A stretch of DNA of 64,000 nucleotides from Terriglobus roseus (GTDB taxonomy: Bacteria; Acidobacteriota; Terriglobia; Terriglobales; Acidobacteriaceae), in NCBI RefSeq assembly GCF_900102185.1, contig NZ_LT629690.1:620001-684000 (forward strand). Direction: 5' to 3'. The position numbers and the translations under genes are program-made. The notes under the pieces were generated by a model. It did no database searches. It was not told the origin of the DNA and saw only the letters and a program-made list of their open reading frames with translations. Positions within the stretch are counted from its first letter, which is position 1. Each line of letters opens with the position of its first letter. Shown piece by piece: positions 30,001-39,112 of this stretch.

Positions 30001-30491
30001 AGCAGCGCAAGGGTGAACGGCTGGCGTCCGTTCAATGGCAGTTCTTGAATGGCACGCCCTTCAATGACGTTGCCGACGGAAGATTCGTCGGTTTGCAGCG
30101 GTGCGGTCGTGGACGTGACGGTGATCGTCTCGGACGATCCGCCGGTTTTCAGTGACGCATCTGCGCGAAAGCGCTGACCCACGTCGAGGACGATGCCGGT
30201 CTGTTTGAAGCCCGAGAAACCAGTAGCCGCAATCGTGATGTCGTAGCTACCTACCGGCAGCAGCGGCACTGTGTAGCTGCCGTCGGAGGAACTGTTGGCC
30301 TGATAGGTGAGACCTGTGCCGTGAGCAACGACTGTCACCTGTGCACCCGGCACAACGGCTCCAGTGGCATCGGTGACAGTTCCGGTGATGGTCGCCGTCG
30401 CTGTCTGTGCCATCATCGCAGCCGGTGCAGCTAACACCGCAGCCACAGCAAGTAGGATTCTGGGTGCGAACCTCTGAGAAGAAATGAACAT
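27042..30491 (-). CDS. TonB-dependent receptor, Oar-like, with carboxypeptidase regulatory domain
   Basis: This is a predicted outer-membrane uptake barrel. The ATG at 30491 has AGGAGG about nine bases upstream and a signal peptide (MFISSQRFAPRILLAVAAVLAAPAAMMAQ). A carboxypeptidase regulatory domain follows (ATATITGTVTDATGAVVPGAQ, about residues 30-115), then a plug with LPLNGRQPFTLALLVPGV and a barrel to the end. At 1149 residues it is a paralogue of the receptor at 3934-7482. It lies between a membrane-bound regulator and a secreted flavoenzyme, all on the minus strand, which gives the locus the look of a regulated uptake unit. Confidence 0.93.
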   Translation of the reverse strand: MFISSQRFAPRILLAVAAVLAAPAAMMAQTATATITGTVTDATGAVVPGAQVTVVAHGTGLTYQANSSSDGSYTVPLLPVGSYDITIAATGFSGFKQTGIVLDVGQRFRADASLKTGGSSETITVTSTTAPLQTDESSVGNVIEGRAIQELPLNGRQPFTLALLVPGVQTTSRASNGFADASNQGFSRLRINGGSTLGNQFLLDGAMDTIPTINEVSVVPMVDSIAEFRVITNTPAAEFGMSSGGYVNLATKTGTNDIHLTAYEFVRNDILNSVNRFATKDPITGRLKPILRYNQFGGTVGGPVRIPWLYNGHDRTFFFFGYEQWHQRSASLQRSTVPTALQRSGDFSQTYATATSTTPIPIYDPSTTIANPTGNGFIRTRFAGNKITTFDPVALAVLKYYPQPNIAPVDTKTNANNFYSEATGGIDQDVIAVRGDHRISDADSIFARYAGNLNSTHTVGYGLGDSDPLARNDTRKNYNFAVGETHTFAPTVLNEFRASFVRQKLTFLAPSYNKNYPQALGFPSIIPQTLFPSVAVSGMIAVGPTTGTFTAGNRIGTVIQFADSVSWIRGRHSFKFGVEDHITRYNQLGQIYPSGNFSFTGSYTNNPQSPAGTGVAFADFLLGQVAGGQLTINPAFATKSWAGGIFAQDDFKVTPKLTFNVGIRYDISGPPVERHGWFSTFNPYLINSQTSMPGVMQYAGVNGSRLFVRYDANNIAPRFGFAYSADDKTVIRGGIAVIYNPVESADIHQVTNTGLGFSSQTTFSGNGPYSAFQLSKGPSALIAPAGAAGGPTAYRGQSVFWQNPFAPTPYSLQWNFAVQRQLPGGWTVSAAYVGNKGTHLLGGNYNVNTLNPVYYAQYGTKLQNQVPNPFYGKITTGTLSGTTISQSQALLPLPDYLSITTLARHGAMSIYHALQATAEHRYSHGLTLLLAYSKSKLINDSTSSDSGESTDGTFRDPIYRPYLERSLDPNDTSQNLSATGVWELPIGTPSHRALNVLTGGWQIQGILQWQTGTPLTVTGSNNFTGTPFPNLVGNPTLSRSQRSISKWFNTAAFANPAAYTIGNAPRTLPATRGPAFTNVNASLIKNIRMEKWKLELRAEAFNLFNHPNLNNPNTSFTPDSTGVNTNALFGTITSAMDPRVFQIGVHLSR

Positions 30492-30607
30492 ACGGGTGGT
30501 GCCTCCTGAAAACGCGGCCAACAAAGAAAACTGTTTCCGCGGAACGGCAGGAAGAATTCCACCCAATGGACATCGCTGGGTAGTTCCAGGTCGTAAATGT
30601 TACGTTG

Positions 30608-31942
30608 TTACTTAATGTTTTGTTGAACTTGCAGCATTTTTACCATGGTTTCCGGTGATCTCTCGACGAAGGCGCGAACCGTTCCCAGGCGACTTTGCAG
30701 AGGCGCTCCTCGGTTTACTTCGGACAACAGGACAGCTTCGAAGTAGGGAGTCTTCATCCCTGCGAGCGCCTGACCCATCTCCTTCATCCCTTCCTCTGAG
30801 GTGAGGTAGGAAATGATGGCTCTGGTCTGTGCTCCCTGCACGAGCATGATTCTGCCGCCTGCATCGCCGTGAGGAAGAACAGCAACGATACCCGGAACGA
30901 TGTCGCGGTCCGGTCCTTCGCGAGTGGCCAGAAACTCCTGCGGATGATCGGCGGGGCTGAGTAGGTCGGTGACCTTCACCTCATGTGGTGCCAGCCTGAA
31001 GCTGAGGCGGTCCACATCTGTTTGAAAAGCGGCGAGGGAACTTGATGTACCGAAGGCAATGATGTTTTCGTGATCAAGGATCTCGCGCGGTGGATCCGCC
31101 GAACTGGAAAAGCTAGTGCGGACGCCGTAGCGATCCAGAAAACGGGCAAGTTGCAGAGACGCAAAGGTGTCTGATGCAACCGTGTATCCCTGCCACACGC
31201 GCGGGTTTTCTGTTTTACCGAACATGTCTATCAAAGCAGGCGAACTGTTCCACTGCGATGGCGAATTGACGAAGATGTCGCGCAGCATCAACGTGTGTCC
31301 GGGATTGGTCTGCACTGAAAAGAAAATAGGTGCGGGGAGCACGAAGCGGGTGTTTTTGCCGTTGTCCAGAAACGTCTTCCAGAATTGCGGCGTATCTGTG
31401 TGCTCAAGGGCAGAAGTTGTGGGACGTCGCAGCAGGTTCGCGGCCAGGAGCGCTGTGCAGACCAGAACGCAGGCAAGCAGCACGTAGCCGAGCGGCTCTG
31501 AGATCCACGGACGCGGTAGTTGTATGACGGGAGGTGTCGAGGGTCCCGGCCCAAGGTGCGTGCCGGTATCCATTACTAACAAAGAGGATGTAGCAATGAT
31601 TTCCGCATCTGTCGCTGGAACGAACCGAAGTTCGTGCGAACCCATGGGAATGGTTAGCCGCCAAATGTGGTGAGACCCTTCTTCGCTATAAAAACGCTCG
31701 AGATTCCGCCGAAGACGCCCAATCTGGACACGAACGGTTGCATCGATCTTGGAGTCGAAATCGGGAGCACGGCTCAGTGCCTCGGTCGCGATGGCATATT
31801 CGTTGATCTCTTCGCCACGATGTACCCACAGGTACTCCAGCAGGCGGCGAAGAGAAGTGGTGCGTTCGAAGCTCTTGCTGGCCAGTACTTCCTTCACCAG
31901 CAGGATGTCCTGCCCGTCGGGAATAGACGCAGCTGTTTCCAT
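30608..31942 (-). CDS. Membrane-anchored winged-helix regulator
   Basis: This is a predicted transmembrane transcription regulator of 444 residues. The N-terminal 110 residues form a helix-rich DNA-binding region (FERTTSLRRLLEYLWVHRG, then ATVRVQIGRLRRNLERFY), resembling winged-helix domains placed beside Acidobacteria TonB receptors. A single membrane helix spans about residues 150-170. The periplasmic half has no domain I can name, but it may bind a ligand. I choose the ATG at 31942, with GGTGGA upstream; a GTG nine bases earlier is also possible. It precedes the receptor gene by 116 bp. Confidence 0.78.
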   Translation of the reverse strand: METAASIPDGQDILLVKEVLASKSFERTTSLRRLLEYLWVHRGEEINEYAIATEALSRAPDFDSKIDATVRVQIGRLRRNLERFYSEEGSHHIWRLTIPMGSHELRFVPATDAEIIATSSLLVMDTGTHLGPGPSTPPVIQLPRPWISEPLGYVLLACVLVCTALLAANLLRRPTTSALEHTDTPQFWKTFLDNGKNTRFVLPAPIFFSVQTNPGHTLMLRDIFVNSPSQWNSSPALIDMFGKTENPRVWQGYTVASDTFASLQLARFLDRYGVRTSFSSSADPPREILDHENIIAFGTSSSLAAFQTDVDRLSFRLAPHEVKVTDLLSPADHPQEFLATREGPDRDIVPGIVAVLPHGDAGGRIMLVQGAQTRAIISYLTSEEGMKEMGQALAGMKTPYFEAVLLSEVNRGAPLQSRLGTVRAFVERSPETMVKMLQVQQNIK

Positions 31943-32094
31943 AGCTTCCACCGCAAAACGCTACCACCCGCGTTCCACGGCTGACAATGTACGAGAAGCG
32001 CCCGCGACGAGATTCAGATAATAAGAAACTTAAAATCGCATGGAGCGAGTGAATGCAAGAAGCATTGCTCATTGAAACGCATTTCACGGACTGA

Positions 32095-35000
32095 GTGGTA
32101 GACTTCCTGGCATATCTTTTACAACTCTCCTTAGCTCGTTGGAGGAACCCTTTGTTCGCCCTACTGCGGCCGTTTGGCCTCTCTATTGCTTTTCTCTCTG
32201 TCTTGTCTATAACTTCAGCCTCTGCGCAATCTTCCAAAACAGCCTCGGCAGGATCGACCCAGTTACAGAGTCTCCCACTGACATTTGAGTCTTCTGGCTC
32301 TGCCCAGGACGAATATCTGATTCGGTCTGGCGTCATGATCGCAAAAGTTGGACCCACCGAGCTACAGATCGCTCTCCCTTCCGCGAAGGGAAAATCAGAG
32401 TTGCTGTCCGTCCAACTCGGTAACGCTAGCGCAAAGGCCGAATCCACCGTCTCGGAAAAGCAGAATGGCGACGCGAACTATCTGATCGGCAACACGTCGG
32501 AATGGCGAACCCATGTGTCTCGTTACGGAAGACTGACTTACGCTAACGTCTATTCCGGCATTGATCTCACTTATTACGGCAACGGCTCTCGCCTGGAACA
32601 TGACTTCATCGTGCAGCCAGGAGCGGATCCGGCCACGATCGACATGCGCTTCCGAGGAAGCCGCGAGGTTCGGGTTCTATCCAATGGCGACCTCCTTTTG
32701 TCTCTGGACAAGAGCGTCGTCACTCTCCATAAGCCCTTGGCCTACCAATCACGTCACGGCATAAGAAGCGATATCCCCGTACAGTTCGCCCTCTCCGGTA
32801 ATAACGTTCGCTTCACGGTCGGCAGTTATGACCATTCCCAACCGCTGGTTATCGATCCTGTTCTGGATTACTCCACCTTCTTAGGTGACGCGTCGATATA
32901 TGTAAATGCACTGGCCCTTGATTCGACTGGGAACACTTACATTATTGGAGAAGCGCCATCGACCTTCCCCGGTAGCACCTCCACCCCGGCATGCGTCACC
33001 TGCATGGTTGGAACCAACAAGCTGACGCCTTTCATTACCAAGCTGAACACCACGGGCAGTGTGGCTCTGTACACCACTTTCTTTGGTGGCAGTATTTCCG
33101 CATACAATTCTCAGAACAATGACGCGCCGATGGCACTGGTGATAGATGCGAATGGGAATGCCATCATTACCGGAACTACTGACGCCAAAGACTTCCCTAT
33201 GAAGAACCCCATCGCAGCAGGCGTTCCCAGCTTGTTTGATGGTTTTCTTCTTTCGCTCACCGCGGACGGTTCTGCGCTGAACTTCTCAAGCCGGCTTGGA
33301 GGCAGTTCCTCTGCATCTCAAGGTGCAACGGTCTATCCGCAAGCAGTGACAACAAACGCACAAGGCGATGTGTTTGTCACCGGAACGTCTGAATCTCCGT
33401 TCCTTCCTGTTACGTCCGGCGCAGTGCAAGCGTTTGTACCCAGTTACACACACACCGGAATCTTTCTGCTGAAACTGTCATCCACAGGAACACTTGGTTT
33501 CGGCGCGCTACTCGGCGCATCAGGCAGCGCATCCGGCGGCGTGGGAATTGCAGGCATCGCCGTAGACTCATCTGGATTGATCTACATCGCTGGTACGGTT
33601 GGTTCGACTTATACCGACAGCGCGAACTTCACGCCCTGGCCTACAACAGCGAATGCTTATCAAACCCAACTGATCAGTCCATCACAGAATGCACCTTTCG
33701 TTGCCCGGATTGCTGCGGACGGAAGCAAGATACTGAGTTCTACGCTAGTGGGTACAGGGAAGGCAGGTGCCATGACCCTGACTAGCGACAACAATGTCCT
33801 GCTGACCGGTTCACCGAACTACAACTTCCCAGTCACCACCGATGCGTACGCCTCAAACAGCCCCACACAATCAGCCGGCGGAGCAAGCGCCTTCTTTGCG
33901 AAGGTTAGCGGAGATGGGTCACAACTGTTGTACTCCAGCATGTACGGCCCCACATCTACCACCACGACCATGAGTGGCATCGCCCAGGATGCAAGTGGAA
34001 ATGTCTGGATTGCCGGAACGACTTATTACGGTAACATTTCGACCACGACACCGGCCTTGCAATCTGTCCTGACCTCGACGTACGGCCCCACTGGGTTCGT
34101 CGCGCGTTTCGATTCATCGTTGCACAACCAGAACTTTGCCAGCTACGTGAACGACACGGTAGGTTCTTCTCAGCTTCGCGGCATAGCACTTGATGCGGAC
34201 GGTCATGCACATGTCTCTGGCATTGCATCACAGACTTTCCCCACAACCGATGGCGCAGCGGTAAGAACAGTCACTGCCCCTCCGCCGAACTATACGTACA
34301 ATTATGGCTTCGCGGCCCGCATCGATGCGGATAGCCCAGGTCCTGCGGTCTGCTTCGCGAATGCCTCAAGGCCCGTGGTGCAGGTAGGACAAACCGGCAA
34401 TGGAACGCTGGACATTGTGAATTGCGGAAACGCGCAACTCAATGTTTCCTCTGTCAGCGTTCAGCCCGCGATGTTCGCACTGACTTCAGCATCTACGTGC
34501 CCCGCAACGCTCGCTGCTGGCGCGTCCTGCAGCGTGAAGTACACGGTCACCCCGACCACGGCAGGAATCTTCTCCGGGACAATTTCTTTCGCGACCAACG
34601 CTCCCATGGGCGGGACGCAACATCTGATCAGCGGCACCGCGACCGTACCGCAGGTGTATGTCCCATCTCCGTACATTTCGTTTCAACCTGCCGTGGTAGG
34701 TACTGCTGCTCAGTTGGGGGGAGGATTTGTGCTGAATAGAGGAACTGCCCCCCTCGTGATCGATACGACCAGGACCACACTTACGGGTGCGTTCACGTTG
34801 ACCACAACGACCTGTGACAAACCAGTGGCCATCAATGGTCTTTGCAGTTACACCGTAAGCTTCACACCCACAACTGCGGGAACTTTTACAGGTGCACTGA
34901 CCCTATATACCAATGATCCCCAAACACCCACAGTAACGTTCACGTTGTCTGCAACCGCGGTGGATCAGTACCCCGCGCCGACGCTAACCGGAATGTCGAG

Positions 35001-38000
35001 CGGAAGCATCTCTCTCGACGGTGGCATAGCAATCCTGGCACTGTACGGATCGAACTTCTTCCCAACCACGCAGTTGTACGTAAATGGCCAAAGCGTCGCC
35101 ATTACTCAACAGTCATCTACCACGCTGCAATTCAAGCTGGATCCTGCCGCACTGGGATCACTGGGCGAGTTCCCCGTACAGGTGGTGAACCCCGCTCCCG
35201 GTGGCGCTAGCAACACACTGTCACTAACGACCTTTCATGTTGTTCCATTGACACACAGCAATATGGTCTATGATCCGAAGTCCCAAAAAATCTTCGCGGC
35301 CATTCCAAATCTCTCCACCACAAATCCCAACACGATCGTGCCGATCGATCCCACGACAGGCACCGCGGGTACTCCAATCCCAGTATTAAAGAATCCCGCG
35401 CGCCTCGCCCTGTCAGACGACGGTCACTATCTCTACGTGTCGCCTTTCCAGTTGTACGGAGTGACCGGCCAACTGCAGCGCATCGATCTGACAACAGGTA
35501 TGGTGGACCGTACCTTTACGCTTCCTGGGTCGTCTACGGGCATTCAGGATATGCATGCGGTTCCGGGGTATCCCGAACTGCTTGTTGCCACGCTAGTGAT
35601 CAATGGTTCTCCCTCAGAGAATGGCCTGGCTCTTTTCAACGACTCCGGACTGGTTGAGTACCACTCCGTTGGATTTGGCTCCTCTGCTTGGTCGCTCGAT
35701 TCGTTCCAGTTCGTTGGGCAGACGCTCTATGCTCTCTCGGGCAGCAACTTCACAAACTACGCGGTGTTTCCCACCGGATTTGTGAGTTTGAACCCATCCT
35801 TCTGCTGCACCGGCACCACTGGTTATTCCATGGCGACGGACGGTTCGCTGTTGTACACCAGCTCTGGCCAAGTGTGGGACCCGAGAGCGAGCAAGCTTTT
35901 GGGTACTTATTCTTCCAGCAGCACATCGACCACGATTTACGCAGATCCATCTATCAAACGCACCTTCTTTCTCGCCAGTGGCCTACCAGATGTTTCGGCT
36001 CCAGCAGTGGTTAGCTTCGACTCGTCTACCTTTCAACGTGTGGGCTATGTCAGTTTTCCTTCGATGGGAAGCGAAGCTTATTGGTTAGTGCATTCGATTG
36101 GGGACTATTTCGCTTTTGGAAACAACCTGACGGGCAGTTCATCCGGAGATCCTGCCTACGCCACAAATCTGATCCTGTTCCGCAGCAGCATGGGTACTCC
36201 AGGAACACCTATAGGGCCAACGATCCTAAGCACCTCGCCGGCGAACCTGCCCGCAACCTCCCCTGCCACCACGATCACGCTTACGGGAAGCGGGTTTGAT
36301 GCAGATGCAGTCGTCTCATGGAACGGTAGCCCTCGCGTTACGACCTATACCAGCGCGACCTCACTGCAGGTACAACTTACCGCCGACGATCTGAATACCG
36401 CCAGCATTGGCAAACTCAGCGTGAAGAATGCTGGCACCGGACTCACGGGCGCCAACTTTAACTTCCAGGTGATCGGCGCTCCGATCACGTTCTCTCCCGC
36501 CTCGCTTACTTTCCCGGTGCAGGCTGTGAACTCCACCTCAACACAACAGGCCATCACGCTTACGAACACCAGTGGCGCAGATATTCACGATCTGACATTG
36601 GCTGTTACGGGGACGGATGCCACTCTGTTTAAACAAGCTAACAATTGCCTGACTACGCTGGTTTCCGGAGCAAGTTGCACAGCGAGCGTCACCTTTACTT
36701 CCAGCAGCACAGGTACAAAATCCGCTTCGTTGATCGTCAACCAGGCAGGGGTGGCACTTCCCGTATCGGCTGCTCTGTCCGGCAGCGGAAGTACTCCCGC
36801 GTTTACCCTCTCGCGATCCACTCCGGATTTTGGCGTAGTGGGTGTAGGTTTGCTCAAGCAGATTGTTGCTACTTACGTTACGAATTCCGGAGATATTCCT
36901 CTCTCTGGCCTTAAGGCGGTTGTCTCCGGCACGAATAGTGCAGACTTCCCCGGTTCGGTCGATTGCTTCACCGACACGTTGCCTGTTGGCTCACAATGCT
37001 ACGTAATTGTGACGTTCTCGCCCCAGGCTGTTGGTTCCCGGACTGCGACACTGACAATCTCTGCGAACGGCGCAGTCTCGCAACAACTTACATTGACAGG
37101 CACTGGCGCCCGCATTGGCGTAGGCGTTTCCAATTCCACGTTCACCTACGGCGATATCGTTGTGGGTGCGAGTGGCTCCGCCACTACCACGTTCACGAAT
37201 ACGGGCGATATAACGCTGGATCAGCTCGGTGTGCGTTTCGATTCCACCGACTTAGCGCTTGGGCAATTCCAGTTCAGCACAGACTGTGGACAAGCGAGTG
37301 GCTCTTGGACCTTGGCGCCCGGGAAGAGCTGCACATTCACACTGGCTCTTGCTCCCACGCGCCTGGGTGCTATCTCAAATGCGCTGGTCTTTGGCGTGCT
37401 GCAGGGCGACGGTTCCATGCCAGCTATCCTCGCACCAGCACGTCAGCGGATTACCTACACCGCAAACGGAATCGATGCATTTAGTCTTGAGGGGACATCA
37501 GTGGACTTCGGCAGCATCATTGCCGGACAGACTTCATCCGAAAAGACAATATCTCTAACCAACGCAGATGGTTTCGCGTTCGGCTTGAACGGCACACTCT
37601 CAGGAACGAACGCATCCGAGTTCAGCTATAGCAACGACTGCCCCGCTTCGATCGCAACGGCCACCCGTTGTACACTGCATCTCAAATTCAATCCGGCGTC
37701 CACTGGAACGAAGACTGCAATATTAACGCTCGTTCCACAGCGCTCAGCGACGCAGGGCACCTTTCCATATGGATATGTTGCACCGTTATCGCGGGTTGTA
37801 ACACTTACAGGAACAGGCGGTGATTTCAGCATCTCTGGAGGGGCGGGGGGCTCCGCGGGAACACCAGCGGCGACCGTTACCGCTGGGCAACCTGCAGCTT
37901 ATTCGTTTTCGGTGTCCCAGTCGGTAGGTTCTCAAGATACTGTGACAATGTCATGTGGCAATCTTCCACAATATGCCACCTGTACTTTTGACCCACCGTC

Positions 38001-38430
38001 CTTCACTCTCGGGTCGGCTCTCACAGTTGTGAACCTGTCCATTAGCACTCAGCAGACGGTAACTTCAAACGTAGTATCTTTCAATGGTCTGCGAGGAGCT
38101 GTATCGTTAGCCCTCTTGAGCGGCTGGGGACTTTGGGCGGCTGCACGGCGGCGATCAGGTTTTACCGGAGCGCTTCGGGTTGTATTGGCACTCCTCAGCG
38201 TTGGGCTGATGTTTACCGCTGGATGTTCCGGTTCGGGGAGTGGATCTTCCAGCAATGGTGGTAGCAGCGGAGGAGGCACCGGTGGGGGCGGAACAGGCGG
38301 CAGCGGAGGAGGAGGAACAGGTGGGGGGACAACAGTCAACATGACTCCAGCTGGTACTTACTCCATCGCCGTGACCGCCACGACCGGCTCAATTAGTCGT
38401 TCCCAAAATGTGACTCTGACAGTAAAGTAA
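32095..38430 (+). CDS. Giant secreted SBBP/SPD-2 (Hydin-type) repeat protein
   Basis: This is a predicted cell-surface or secreted protein of 2111 residues with no enzyme motif. The GTG start gives a signal peptide ending SITSASAQ. Residues about 55-255 resemble the N-terminal domain found with beta-propeller SBBP repeats (YSGIDLTYYGNGSRLEHDF). Residues 265-770 hold SBBP repeats (IAVDSSGLIYIAGT). Residues 775-965 and 1450-1930 hold SPD-2/ASH-type immunoglobulin repeats (SCSVKYTVTPTTAGIFSG). TIG-like and beta-propeller segments lie between. A hydrophobic helix near 2003-2040 precedes a Gly/Ser linker and a final beta segment. A terminator follows. Confidence 0.85.
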   Translation: MVDFLAYLLQLSLARWRNPLFALLRPFGLSIAFLSVLSITSASAQSSKTASAGSTQLQSLPLTFESSGSAQDEYLIRSGVMIAKVGPTELQIALPSAKGKSELLSVQLGNASAKAESTVSEKQNGDANYLIGNTSEWRTHVSRYGRLTYANVYSGIDLTYYGNGSRLEHDFIVQPGADPATIDMRFRGSREVRVLSNGDLLLSLDKSVVTLHKPLAYQSRHGIRSDIPVQFALSGNNVRFTVGSYDHSQPLVIDPVLDYSTFLGDASIYVNALALDSTGNTYIIGEAPSTFPGSTSTPACVTCMVGTNKLTPFITKLNTTGSVALYTTFFGGSISAYNSQNNDAPMALVIDANGNAIITGTTDAKDFPMKNPIAAGVPSLFDGFLLSLTADGSALNFSSRLGGSSSASQGATVYPQAVTTNAQGDVFVTGTSESPFLPVTSGAVQAFVPSYTHTGIFLLKLSSTGTLGFGALLGASGSASGGVGIAGIAVDSSGLIYIAGTVGSTYTDSANFTPWPTTANAYQTQLISPSQNAPFVARIAADGSKILSSTLVGTGKAGAMTLTSDNNVLLTGSPNYNFPVTTDAYASNSPTQSAGGASAFFAKVSGDGSQLLYSSMYGPTSTTTTMSGIAQDASGNVWIAGTTYYGNISTTTPALQSVLTSTYGPTGFVARFDSSLHNQNFASYVNDTVGSSQLRGIALDADGHAHVSGIASQTFPTTDGAAVRTVTAPPPNYTYNYGFAARIDADSPGPAVCFANASRPVVQVGQTGNGTLDIVNCGNAQLNVSSVSVQPAMFALTSASTCPATLAAGASCSVKYTVTPTTAGIFSGTISFATNAPMGGTQHLISGTATVPQVYVPSPYISFQPAVVGTAAQLGGGFVLNRGTAPLVIDTTRTTLTGAFTLTTTTCDKPVAINGLCSYTVSFTPTTAGTFTGALTLYTNDPQTPTVTFTLSATAVDQYPAPTLTGMSSGSISLDGGIAILALYGSNFFPTTQLYVNGQSVAITQQSSTTLQFKLDPAALGSLGEFPVQVVNPAPGGASNTLSLTTFHVVPLTHSNMVYDPKSQKIFAAIPNLSTTNPNTIVPIDPTTGTAGTPIPVLKNPARLALSDDGHYLYVSPFQLYGVTGQLQRIDLTTGMVDRTFTLPGSSTGIQDMHAVPGYPELLVATLVINGSPSENGLALFNDSGLVEYHSVGFGSSAWSLDSFQFVGQTLYALSGSNFTNYAVFPTGFVSLNPSFCCTGTTGYSMATDGSLLYTSSGQVWDPRASKLLGTYSSSSTSTTIYADPSIKRTFFLASGLPDVSAPAVVSFDSSTFQRVGYVSFPSMGSEAYWLVHSIGDYFAFGNNLTGSSSGDPAYATNLILFRSSMGTPGTPIGPTILSTSPANLPATSPATTITLTGSGFDADAVVSWNGSPRVTTYTSATSLQVQLTADDLNTASIGKLSVKNAGTGLTGANFNFQVIGAPITFSPASLTFPVQAVNSTSTQQAITLTNTSGADIHDLTLAVTGTDATLFKQANNCLTTLVSGASCTASVTFTSSSTGTKSASLIVNQAGVALPVSAALSGSGSTPAFTLSRSTPDFGVVGVGLLKQIVATYVTNSGDIPLSGLKAVVSGTNSADFPGSVDCFTDTLPVGSQCYVIVTFSPQAVGSRTATLTISANGAVSQQLTLTGTGARIGVGVSNSTFTYGDIVVGASGSATTTFTNTGDITLDQLGVRFDSTDLALGQFQFSTDCGQASGSWTLAPGKSCTFTLALAPTRLGAISNALVFGVLQGDGSMPAILAPARQRITYTANGIDAFSLEGTSVDFGSIIAGQTSSEKTISLTNADGFAFGLNGTLSGTNASEFSYSNDCPASIATATRCTLHLKFNPASTGTKTAILTLVPQRSATQGTFPYGYVAPLSRVVTLTGTGGDFSISGGAGGSAGTPAATVTAGQPAAYSFSVSQSVGSQDTVTMSCGNLPQYATCTFDPPSFTLGSALTVVNLSISTQQTVTSNVVSFNGLRGAVSLALLSGWGLWAAARRRSGFTGALRVVLALLSVGLMFTAGCSGSGSGSSSNGGSSGGGTGGGGTGGSGGGGTGGGTTVNMTPAGTYSIAVTATTGSISRSQNVTLTVK

Positions 38431-38449
38431 GTCGTTTTTCATTTACCGT

Positions 38450-38481
38450 AAGGGCGCTCTAAGTGGAGCGCCCTTCTTTTT
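38450..38481 (+). terminator. Intrinsic terminator after the giant surface protein gene
   Basis: AAGGGCGCTC (38450-38459) pairs perfectly with 38466-38475 around a six-base loop and is followed by CTTTTTG. Confidence 0.92.
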
Positions 38482-38559
38482 GATCGATGTTAAGAGGGTT
38501 CCGGAAGATTTATCAAGAAGACGTATGAAGGGCCAACGATGGATATTCAAAACATGCAG

Positions 38560-38894
38560 ACGAGTAATGATGAAAGTCGGGCCCTCATTACGCTTAACGA
38601 AATTCACATCATCGTTGAGTCAGCGCATGCCAGCTTCCACCATGCTTTCGTTGAAGTCGGTAGAAACGAGCTAGGATTGATCGTTTGCACCTGAATTCCT
38701 AAGGGCTTCAACTCTTCGTCCATCGCTTCAGGGATCGATTGCAATACACGTTCGCTTACGGGATATGCGACGGCCGGCTGTACCGAGACAAGTCCGACAA
38801 TGGAAGAGATGAAGACCGCCTTCCCTGACTCTGCAGGGGCCCATCTTTCAAACGCACGTTGGGCTCCTATAGCGCATCCTGAGTCGTTTATTGA
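38560..38894 (-). pseudogene. Short-chain dehydrogenase/reductase remnant
   Basis: Read on the minus strand from about 38894, one frame gives recognisable SDR sequence: GAQRAFERWAPAESGKAVF, then ISSIVGLVSVQPAVAYPVSE, then EELKPLGIQVQTINPSSFL. The match then shifts frame and continues as TDFNESMVEAGMR, an in-frame TGA at 38620-38622 where Trp is usual, and LNDDVNFVKR. The Rossmann-fold N-terminus is missing, and the catalytic YxxxK reads YPVSE, so the Lys is lost. A frameshift, a stop and a lost active site show this is a decayed gene. The limits are approximate. Confidence 0.72.
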
Positions 38895-39112
38895 AGCAAG
38901 GCTTGGACTGGATCGTTTGATTAAACAGCAGCGAACATTGTTTCCTCCCGAGAAGCAGTGTCGCCTATTAGAATCGCGGTGAGTATTGATTCGCTATCCC
39001 GATAAGCAGGTAGCGATGTATAGCATTCCTAGCATGGTTCGTAACCTCGCCGCTTGCAGGCCTCTTCTTTGCGACGAGCACGCTTCCGAGCACAGAAAGC
39101 GAGTGTCTGTAC

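Noticed and set aside
32095-38430. Internal repeats of the giant gene as a CRISPR or satellite array
   Set aside because: The repeats are diverged protein-level repeats in one open frame, not identical DNA units with spacers.
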